In this document: positions 11,763 to 64,000 of the stretch, in pieces
How the letters are laid out: each line of letters begins with the position of its first letter
Position numbering within the stretch: position 1 is the first letter of the stretch
From: Certhia americana
Taxonomy: Eukaryota; Chordata; Aves; Passeriformes; Certhiidae
Direction of reading: 5' to 3'
Length of the DNA stretch: 64,000 bases
Assembly (NCBI GenBank): GCA_018697195.1
Contig: CM031872.1
Location: 10,834,449-10,898,448, forward strand
Notes under the pieces: model-generated
The model's input: the letters and a program-made list of their open reading frames with translations, nothing else
Database searches by the model: none
Told to the model about the DNA's origin: nothing
Position numbers and translations under genes: made by a program

Positions 11763-12518
11763 ATGAAGCCGCTGAAGCCGCCGCGGAGCGCGCAGAGGGC
11801 GGGCACAAGGGAAACTGAACGGGAGCCGCCCTGTTTGATGAGGGCAGCGGGCAGAGGTGGGCGGGCAGGGCCATGTTGGCTGAGGGCAGAGCGGGGCGGG
11901 TGCCGGCCGGGCAAACGGAGAGAGCGGCCGGGCGCCATTTCCAGTGAGGGAAGGAGTCCGCGGCTGAGGGGACGGGGCGCCTGAGGTGAGGGGACAGCGT
12001 GATCCTCGCCGCTCCCCGAGCCCTGCTCCTAAACTCTGCCCATTTGGAAGAGGCTTCTGAAGGGAGGCATCAGCTGGACCTGATGTTTACCGTGTTCCCC
12101 GCAGTTGCCGGCAAAGCCGGCTTTGGGCTTGGCGGAAGAAATAAACGCGTTAGTTCTACGTTGTGGTCAGCGCTCATCGTAACGGGCAGGGGGAAGGCAG
12201 CGCTGTCATCAGCCGCGCAGGCGGATTTTGAATGGATCTGGGAGGTTTTTTGGTAAAGCAGAGTTGTAAGCGTGTCGGCTCTCCCACTTTTTGTGGGGGA
12301 AAATGCAACTGCATTGGACATTTCAGAACGTCGACGGCGGGAAAAGCTGTAGTGGATTAAGTGCTGTTGGTGTGGCCCCTCCTACACGGGCACGGCCGAG
12401 GTAACGGTGCCAGTCACAAGTGGAGCTCCAGACCCTTCCTCACTGTGCATCCTTGCCTTCCTTTAATTCATTTAGCGCCTGTGTGCAGGATTGAAACACC
12501 TCTTTGCAATATTTACAT

Positions 12519-13260
12519 CATCACAGAGTCACTGAATTACTGATTCTGAGATCCGGAATCAAACATTTGACCAGTCCTTGTCACCCAGCCCAGCACACTG
12601 AGTGCCGTGTCCAGGTGTTCCTTGGGCACCTCCAAGGACAATGACTCTGTCACCTCCCTGGGCAGCCCCTTCCTTATGTCTAATCAGCCATTTTGTGAAG
12701 AAATTTCTTCTGATGTCCAACCTGAATCTCCCTGGTATAGCTTGAGGCCATGCCCTTTTGTCCTTTTTCTTGTTTCCTGGGAGCAGAGCTTGACACCCAC
12801 CCCCCCTCCCGGCTGTCCCCTCCTGTCAGAGAATTGTGCAGAGCCAGAGATCCCCCCTGAGCTTCCTTTTCTCCAGGCTGAGCCCCTTTCCCAGCTCCCT
12901 CAGCTGTCCCTGGTGCTCCAGCCCCTTCCCCAGCTCCATTCCCTTCCCTGGACAGCTCCAGCTCCTCAAGGTCTTTCAGGTCACAAGGGGCCCAGAGCTG
13001 GACACAGCACTCGAGGTTCCTCACCCGTGCTGAGCACAGGGGACAATCAGTGCCCTGGTCGGGTGGCCACACTATTGCTGCTACAAAAGCCAGGAGCCAT
13101 TGGCCTTCTTGCCCACCTGGGCATGTGTTCAGCCACTGCCAGCCAGCAGCCCCAGGTCATTTTCCACTGGGCTGCCTTCCAGCCACTCTGTCCCCAGAGT
13201 GCATGGAGCACCAAGTGGTTCCTCCTGCTGGGACCTGCTCTGACCGTTCTCTGTAACACA
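12519..13260 (-). mobile_element. CR1 LINE fragment (3' part, degraded)
   Basis: On the plus strand this is the reverse complement of the familiar CR1 3' region. It has the wording around CTGGGCAGCCCCTTCC, then TCTCCAGGCTGAGCCCC, then CCCAGAGCTGGACACAGCAC. The element therefore lies on the minus strand. It is diverged, lacks its terminal octamer repeats in clean form and has no intact reverse-transcriptase frame. Confidence 0.85.
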
Positions 13261-13322
13261 AGGAAGCTCCAGCCCAGCAGGTCACTCACCTGGCTCACCC
13301 ATGGGAGTGACCCTGTGCATTA

Positions 13323-13360
13323 GATTTGGTTTCCTCTTTTGGATTTGGTTTCCTCTTTGG
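13323..13360. repeat. 19-bp tandem duplication
   Basis: Two adjacent near-identical copies of GATTTGGTTTCCTCTTTTG-type sequence. This looks like local slippage and has no evident function. Confidence 0.7.
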
Positions 13361-13466
13361 TACCAACTCAGGTTAAGTTTCACTCACTTTCCTCTAGGCT
13401 GTCTCAAGGGGACTCTTACCTGGCTGGGAATTAGGTCACAGATAAGGGCTGACCACAGTCCAGGAA

Positions 13467-13512
13467 TTCTGTGAGCTTATTATTCCCAGTTCTGTGAGTT
13501 TATTATTCCCAG
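13467..13512. repeat. 23-bp tandem duplication
   Basis: Two back-to-back 23-bp copies (13467-13489 and 13490-13512) differing by one base (TGTGAGC versus TGTGAGT), each ending TTATTATTCCCAG. The near identity suggests a recent duplication. Confidence 0.8.
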
Positions 13513-14308
13513 TTGGCCTGGTGCCCTGTGAACTCCATTTCCTCCCTGTACCTGCACCAGCTCACTGTTTAGAGTGACACTCACCTGTCAAATGCCCCAG
13601 TAGGAGCAGCCACTGCAGCTCTGGATGTGTATGGTCACGGTGGCCTACCCATCCCTGCTTAATTCTTTCGGTTTGATGAAAGCTTCTAGCACGATGGAGC
13701 AGCAGCAGAGTCCCATACTGGCAGGAAGTTCCAGGCACTACTTAGCACAACTAAGCTCTTAAGCCCATCTCCCGTCCAACTGGACAGGCCTCATGCTTTG
13801 CCTTTGGAGTCTGATGACCCCAAGGGATGTTCAGTCCCTTCAACTTCCCCATGAGAGACCTCAAGAGACACTGGTCACCTTATGTGACTGAAACCCTTTT
13901 GCAGTGGCCTCTGCCAAGCTAAAATTAAGTTCACAAAATCAGGTCTGCCATATGGCACCAGGATCTGATCAGCCAGGCTGAAATCTGAGTTTTCCTTATT
14001 TACAGAGCAGATCTTCATAAAGTGAGTAAGTCCACTCACTTGAAAGGATAATACCAATTTGCTCTTGTTTAGGGTTTCATCGAGGCTTTACATATTTGAT
14101 GTAGGTCTTTAAATCAGCATCCATCAGCCACAAATGCAGAGTAAATCACTCTGCACACACAGCACATGAGTCTGCAGAGTCACAGCCCGTGTCCAACACT
14201 GTAGTCAAAAGGAAATCAGCAGGGCCCTCCTTGTGAAGTTTATTCCTTTAGGGAGTGGCTGTCTGATGGACAAAGATATGGATACATAGAGATACATCCC
14301 TGTCTATC

Positions 14309-14449
14309 TTCCCTGGAAGTGTTCAGGGCCAAGCTGGCTTGGAGCAGCGTGGTCTAGTGGAAGGTGTCCCTGCCCATGGCAGGAGGTGAAACGAGATGAT
14401 CTTTTACATCCTTTCCAACCCAAACCATTCTGTGGCCCTATGATTCTGT
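14309..14449 (+). mobile_element. CR1 LINE 3' end
   Basis: Plus-strand CR1 3' tail. It has CCCTGGAAGTGTTCAGGGCC, then the GATGATCTTTT region, then CCTTTCCAACCCAAACCATT and a terminal TATGATTCTGT. The element is strongly 5'-truncated, as most CR1 copies are. Confidence 0.88.
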
Positions 14450-14823
14450 ATATATATACACAGCCAAGATGGAAAATCTCCCTGGGAAATTTTACTGTAC
14501 TGCCCAATGTTTTACAACTTGCAGTAACACCAGGAAGCTGTAAGGGGCAGAAAGGACTGGGAAATGTGTTGTTTAGAAGCAGTTAACAACTTGCCTTCGG
14601 ATAATCTGCTTAATGTTGTTTACCCATAAGTTCATTAGTAGCACATTTGGGGAGATTACACTAAACCAACATGCCAGGAAGCCATGTTGGAACTTTCCAA
14701 CTTCTCAAGGCAGCCTGGGATCCTTCCCACTTCAGGCAAAGAGTCCTAAAGAGAGTCTGGGCAAGGCCTTGTGGTGAGTGCAGTGGTAGGGCTGAGCTGA
14801 GCAGGATGGGAGCCAGCTGCAAA

Positions 14824-14889
14824 CTGTGCATTGCTGTGCATTGCTGTGCTGTGCATTGCTGTGCNNNNNNNNNNGTGCATTGCTGTGCT
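14824..14889. repeat. Decamer tandem array interrupted by a 10-N gap
   Basis: The repeat unit TGTGCATTGC, with a TGTGCTG variant, occurs several times on both sides of ten Ns at 14865-14874. The gap falls exactly inside the array, so the assembler probably collapsed a longer minisatellite. True length is unknown. Confidence 0.85.
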
Positions 14890-15835
14890 GGCACAAGGAG
14901 GGCAGATGTCACCAGCAGCTGAACACAGGCCACCCTCCTGTTCTCACTCCCTGCTCTGGGGACCTGGTTCAGACTCAGTTCTGCCTCCTCCTCACACAGT
15001 TCACAGCAAGATTCTTCCTCAGTTAAGTCATGCACAATCCAGCTGCTCTGCTAATGCAAATCAGGTCTCAATAAAGTGCCTTGAATTTCACCAGTGTAGC
15101 CCTTATACAGCCCTGGCTCTGAATGAACACTTTAAAACCACGTGCTTCCTCAGTGTATGAAGCCTTACCTCTCCAAGAGCTCAAGAGTCAGACACAGCTT
15201 TCACAAAAAAAGAACCATTAGCAGTTGTGCTAGCAAAACAAAAATCAATTTCCTAACTCTGCCAAGTGAGAAGGAAATGCAAGTTTTCCACAGGCCCCTC
15301 TGCAAACACTCCCAGAATTGATGCCACAGATGAGGATTTCCGAGTATCTATAACAAAAATGGCCTTTGAAAGATATCTGTCCTCATGAAGAAAAATCTGA
15401 TACAATGTCCTCACCCCATTTCCAGCTTTGCTCTTAGGGTTTCCTTGTTAGTGATTCACATCTCTGACAAAATGTGTCCATGTGACTGCTACAGAAAGCA
15501 GTGGGAAAACAGTCAGTGCATGTGGAGCCCCCAAACACAGCTGAGGGCTGGGATAGTTCAGAGCAGACACAGGATAGAAGGCTCATTTTTTACCTGGATT
15601 TTCTGACACAGAATGTCAGCTGTGCTTATGAATATCTGTGATAGAAAACATTTTTGTGCCTGGGTTCTCATCTCGCATAAAGGGGCAAAATGAAGGAATA
15701 ATTCTCTTGGAACAAATGTTTTTACTGGGAAGAGATTGGATCCAATCCTTTCTGTCACTGGGAAGACTCTTGCTGAAATTCAATGAACAAAAACAAAACA
15801 AAAGATGCAAAAATCCAAGTGGCATAGATACAAAT

Positions 15836-15843
15836 TATATACA
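15836..15843 (-). promoter_or_regulatory. MEGF9: Pumilio-like element in MEGF9 3' UTR
   Basis: Minus-strand TGTATATA directly after the tandem poly(A) signals matches the TGTANATA Pumilio consensus. It is in the mRNA only if cleavage is downstream of it. Confidence 0.4.
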
Positions 15844-15855
15844 TTTATTTTTATT
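15844..15855 (-). terminator. MEGF9: Tandem poly(A) signals, probable MEGF9 3' end
   Basis: On the minus strand two AATAAA hexamers lie back to back (15855-15850 and 15849-15844). A T/GT-rich stretch follows at about 15775-15810, as expected downstream of a cleavage site. Cleavage would fall near 15825-15835. Confidence 0.6.
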
Positions 15856-18800
15856 CATTTTAAATAACATTCTTCTGTATAAATTCTGACATATATTCAA
15901 ATCATACACTTTTTTTTTCTTTTTAGAAATGCATTTGTAAGCATACCATATGCTTGGGAGACGCTGTATTTGGATGTAGAGTGAGACTGATGGGTTTCAG
16001 ATGGGAGCAAGTACAACTTTTAAGGCCCACATTTTTCTTATTTTAATCCATTCCTCTGACACATAAAGAGCAGAGTCCTGTGGGAGCTCACTCTAAAACT
16101 TCACTTTAAAGAGAAAACTATTTTTATATCCTTTATTTAAAGAAGACTGTGCAAACTTTCTGCCACATTTACATTGCCTGTGACATTGAAGAGGATGATG
16201 CTGCACAGCAGTGGTTAATGGGCCCAGGTTACCTGAAGGATGCTGGATCTATCCCCTCCTCTTTCCTAAATGCTTGCTAAGTTTGCTCAGCCTGGTCCAA
16301 GGGAATTATCACTGCAGTGGCTGACATCTCCTGACAGCTCCCCAGGGCTAGTGCTCCTCAGAGCTATTTCCAGCAGCAGTGGACCACGAGATTGGAGCCC
16401 ATCTCTCCTCATTAGCCCGAGCACTTCTCTGCATGTCTGTTGCACTTGGTGCTCACCAAATGCTGCCCCAAGCTGAGAGCCCTGCAGGCTGCCCCAGGCC
16501 CTGCCCCACCCCAGCTCTGTGCCCCTGTCCCAGTGCCTTCCCTGCCCAGCTGGACTCACCCCAGCTAGGCCATCCCAGCCCTCACACTGCCAAGGATCGT
16601 GCCTGGAGCTGCTTTCCCACATCCCACAGCCCTAGCACACCTCGCTCTCTGCCCTGCAGCTTCTGTCCCATGCCACGAGTGCCCCTCTCTGATGCAGCCC
16701 CACCACTGCAGCTGGGCAGCAGGTACCATCGGGAGCACTGTGTGTGCCTGGACTGTCATCTCAGACTGTGACCCACAAGTCACCAAGATGTCCTACCTGG
16801 CCTTGCTGGCTGCTCAGCTGGGCCTCAAAACAGCCCTGTGAGTCCACTTTTGATTTACCTGCCCTTACCCCAACCTCAGCACAAACCTCAGCACCTGGGA
16901 AGCCTCATGGTGAGTAGTGACACATGTCATGGTGCTGGTGCCCTGGCACAAAGGTCTGAGCTCTGCTACCCCTCCACGTACAATCCAGCCCAAGGTGATG
17001 AGACAGAACCAGCTCAGCTTCTTCCTCCCCTCCTGCAGTGCCAGGGGAACTGATAAGAGCATGGATGAGCTGATCTCACATCACCGAAGTTAAACATGAA
17101 GCTGTTTGTTCTTTCCCTGCTGAGGCATCAATCTCCTTTTATTACTGTTGCTCCTGTGTGCCACGACCTGGGTGGCAGGAGGTGGCTGCTGTGTCCCTGC
17201 TGAGTCATTCTGCTATTTGACAGTGCCACATCCTCAGTGCTCCCTGTTCAGGAACATCCTGTGCCATCCAAATCTGGGCAGCCAGGTCCCTCCTGCAAAA
17301 CTAAATTTCCCATCACGTTTTCCAGGTTGTCTCCATCCCTTCATCCAGTTGTGCAATCCACAGGCAGCAGCTGTCCCACCCTGCAGGGCATCCCGACTCC
17401 TCTTCCCAAACACAAAGCCTTTGGATTACTTTGGAGGTCAGAAGCAGCCCAGGTGCCAACACCTCCTGTGCTGTGGTAGGCAGGGACTAGGAGGGCTCAG
17501 CACCTGAGCCCACGCTCTGCTTCAGCAGATGGTCCCTATTTCTACAGTCAGACAAAATCCAAGCCTGTTCCTGTTACAGAGCAGCCCACAGTCACAGCAA
17601 AATTTAAGGAAGAGGTGTTTTGTGGCAGAGATGAAAAAATCTGCTGAAGTATTTTAGAAACATTCAAGTGAACAACTCGTCCTTCAATTTTTATGCTAGC
17701 ATCAGTCCCAGAAGCCAACACTTCCTTAATTACCTTTCCCCACCCCATGAAGTGACCAAGTGCAAGTGTATCGCTAGATCAGCACCTCTAAATAACTACA
17801 ACTTCTAGGAAATTTTCTGTTTTGTCACCACCCTCTTTAAAAGTTTGACGAATAACTCAAGGATTAGCAATATCCAGATTTTTCTCCTCCTGTCCTCCCC
17901 CGTTTTATAACTAAAAGTAGCATTGCTCTGAATGACATGAGCCAGCTTTATTACCTGAAGTATGGGACCTCAGCCAGGCCCACCACAGGCAATGGGAGCT
18001 TTTCCATCAGCTTGGGCCTATATCCAACTCTACATTCTGCCCTCACCGTTTCCCTTGGTCATCCTCAACGATTTTCATTCCCACTTGCAATGCCTCAAGT
18101 TTAAATCAGGCAGCAAGTTTTTGAGGCAGAAATGGCATCTTTGAGCATATGTTTGAATCACCTACTTCCCCCTCTCCCAAGTTTCCAAAGATAAGAGAAA
18201 CCTCCTCATAGCACCAAAACCCAAATAAATAACCAACGTGTTCTCTCTACCGTTTTTCATCTGGAGAAATATTCACTTTTTCCTGGCTCAGATGATGCAT
18301 CCACCAGCTCCTGTATTACCACTGCCCCACCACACACAGCAATTGAGGCTGGGCAAGAGAAGGCAAATATTTGTTTCTTGCCCTATTTCCATGCAGCAGT
18401 TGGATTTCCAGGGGGAGCACAGGTGGCACAGGGAGCACAGCCCCTGCCCCGAGGCACACACACTGCAGGTACCAACCCAGGAGCTCTGTGGTGTGACCTT
18501 CTGTGCAGTGCTGTCTGTTAGTTGTTTTCTCTGCTAACAGCCCACCAGCCTCCCACCAAAGCCAGGACAATCTGTAAAACCTGTTCCCTGTAGCGTTTTT
18601 GGACAGCTGATTCCCCACCACCACTTTAAATTCTGAAAGCATCTGTGCCTTTTACCTTCTGAGCTTCAATGTGCAGATCGGGTCCTGTGAGCTCTTCATC
18701 CCAAAGCTGTTTTCCCCCAAAGCCAGGAGACCTTTGCTGCTGCCCCTCAGGAGCCAGGGGGCTGAGATCAGCACATCCCCCTGTGTGTCAGCTCAGCAGG

Positions 18801-19365
18801 GATGGCAGTGGGATCCCTCCACACGATGAGCCCCCGCTTGGGAGAACAGCAGCCACTGAGCCCGGGCTCTCAGTGTGTTTGTGACAGTGTATTTGCATTC
18901 TGCATAGAGACTTAAAAGCAAGGAATACATTGGTGCAGCCAATTTTTGGACACCTACTCAGCCTTAGTCATGGCAACACTGGTATTCACTCTGTATTTGA
19001 AGGAATGGTGATATTTGACAGACACAAGTAGGGAGCACTCACATTTTCTCTAAAAAAGAAGTTATTCAATGACAGTGGAAGAAAAGCTTTAAGCAGTTGG
19101 TGTTTGCCAGAGGCCCAGCTCCAACAATATTGCCATCTCATTTACAGTATTTTAAACAATTCTCTTTTTTTTTTTTTCTTTTTTAAACAATGTCACTAAC
19201 CGCTGTACAATTAAAACCTAGAGGATAAAACATGACCTGGGGAGTGGGGGAGGATTGGGGAGGGACTCATGGTTTTGTTGTTGGGGATTTTTTGGTTGGT
19301 CAGTTGGTTGCTTGTCTTTTTTACAAATAATTACAAATACAATTCCAAGAAGATATATTACATTT

Positions 19366-19373
19366 TATATACA
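19366..19373 (-). promoter_or_regulatory. MEGF9: Pumilio-like element in MEGF9 3' UTR
   Basis: A second TGTATATA on the minus strand, about 820 nt downstream of the stop codon and well inside the proposed 3' UTR. Function is inferred from the motif alone. Confidence 0.4.
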
Positions 19374-20188
19374 GAACACACCATTTCTATCAGGGTAGGG
19401 TATTAAGCCTGGCTTTTATTTTTACATGGCAACCCTGAGATGTCTTGTCGTCTTCCCTTGCACAGAAACTATACAAGTTCATTAACTCCTTCTAGAAAAA
19501 AAAATGGATTGCTATGTCTTAATAGCATCATCACCCTGTATAAATACTCAGAAAGGGAAAAGCTTAGTCTCTTCCCTAACTCAAATGTTCTTAAGATTTT
19601 TTTTTCCCATTTCCCTGCTTAGTGGGAACAGATAATGGTGACTTTTTAAATGTGCAATTCACTCCTCCTACTTGCCTTTTGGCAGTACAGTGAACAATTA
19701 CTTCCCTTTTTTTTTGTTCTCCTTTTCAAACAAGTTTCTATCAGGAACAAAGATGATGCCTTTCCAAAGATCTGTTTCCTGAAATTCCACTGTTAATTCA
19801 TGAGCTACTTCTCAAACTAAAGGATGAAGACACAAGTGTTGGGTTGGCTGGAAACCAAGTAGCCTCTGACTCCTCACCGGGTACTGCTCTCTCCACCCCA
19901 CCACCTCTTCATAAAAAAATGCTTCAATTCAGCATAATCCAGTTTATAACAACAGTGAATTCTATGGATCTTCATGGAGAACAGGACACTGAATGCATTT
20001 CACCACACCACCTGAAATTCAGGTGTACTACACTGTCTTCTGTTCACCTGCAAGCTACAGCACGCCTGGCACCAGAGAGTATCTGAAGAGCAAATTCCTC
20101 TGCGTGGAGCCTTGGCACAGATCCTGACACCCCTTCCACAAGCCCTCTAACTTTTTGAGAAGCAAACTTTGGAATAGCTGGATGACTT

Positions 20189-64000
<43,812 letters not shown>

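Larger units (their letters stand above)
11335..12030. promoter_or_regulatory. CDK5RAP2: CpG-island promoter of CDK5RAP2
   Basis: This is a sharply GC-rich, CpG-dense block in an otherwise AT-rich neighbourhood. It covers CDK5RAP2 exons 1-2 and about 380 bp upstream. There is no TATA box near the start. It carries GC boxes, a YY1/ETS-like element and further ATGG-core YY1-like motifs on the minus strand (near 11868-11880 and 11933-11942). This is the usual architecture of a broad housekeeping promoter. Boundaries are by eye. Confidence 0.85.
12031..15824. other. Intergenic spacer between CDK5RAP2 promoter and MEGF9 poly(A) site
   Basis: About 3.8 kb with no gene that I can support. It contains a long CR1 fragment (about 12519-13260), a short CR1 3' end (14309-14449), two small tandem duplications, and an array with an assembly gap (14824-14889). 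The 238-residue open frame at 12607-13323 is CR1-derived and reads antisense to the element. The remainder is unremarkable unique sequence. Confidence 0.7.
15825..20188 (-). other. MEGF9: MEGF9 3' untranslated region (inferred)
   Basis: About 4.4 kb downstream of the MEGF9 stop codon, ending at paired AATAAA signals near 15844-15855. I recall the human MEGF9 mRNA also having a 3' UTR of several kilobases. AT-rich stretches (15830-16200, 17550-18250 and 18880-20188) resemble conserved UTR. The GC-richer middle (16300-17500) looks less constrained. There is no CR1 inside. Earlier AATAAA signals (for example around 16130 and 19414 on the minus strand) could give shorter forms. The end point is inferred from sequence. 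Confidence 0.6.

Noticed and set aside
11401..11874. Longer CDK5RAP2 N-terminus from an in-frame ATG at 11874
   Set aside because: It would lie upstream of the likely start-site motifs, reads through the exon 1 donor, and has no counterpart in the human protein.
12607..13323. 238-residue open frame on the plus strand
   Set aside because: It reads antisense through a degraded CR1 fragment.

Overview
This is vertebrate nuclear DNA, almost certainly from a bird and possibly a songbird. The coding sequence is split into short exons with GT..AG introns, there are CpG islands, and the only interspersed repeats I recognise are fragments of the avian CR1 LINE. I saw no bacterial or viral genes, CRISPR arrays or tRNAs. 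Nearly all long open frames in the window are chance frames in GC-rich non-coding DNA.

Two genes are present, both on the minus strand, in the order MEGF9 then CDK5RAP2 along the direction of transcription. From memory, human chromosome 9q33 has the same order and orientation. CDK5RAP2 occupies the left end (about 1-11,652). Its first 11 coding exons are here and encode residues 1 to about 360, including the CM1 motif that recruits and activates gamma-tubulin ring complexes; the rest lies beyond base 1. Its first two exons sit in a CpG-island promoter (about 11,335-12,030).

An intergenic spacer (about 12,030-15,825) holds CR1 fragments, small tandem duplications and an assembly gap inside a decamer array. 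MEGF9 then runs from its probable poly(A) site (about 15,825) through a long 3' UTR, a terminal exon encoding the membrane span and cytoplasmic tail (20,189-20,643), and exons 5 to 2 encoding five laminin-type EGF modules. Its GC-rich first exon is cut by the right edge (63,777-64,000). MEGF9 introns 1 (22.3 kb) and 2 (12.2 kb) fill most of the right half and contain several AT-rich blocks that look like candidate conserved regulatory elements.

The two genes do not form a pathway: CDK5RAP2 is a centrosomal scaffold and MEGF9 is a single-pass membrane glycoprotein. I found no convincing undescribed biological system. The most interesting points are a CR1 element lying 29 bp from a MEGF9 splice acceptor, so that it may supply the branch-point region; a 30-bp tandem duplication carrying two kappaB-like sites; an acidic repeat-encoded stretch in MEGF9 exon 1; and AT-rich intronic blocks with homeodomain, CRE or MEF2 motifs. 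Exon limits were worked out by hand from splice signals, reading phase and remembered human proteins, without alignment software.
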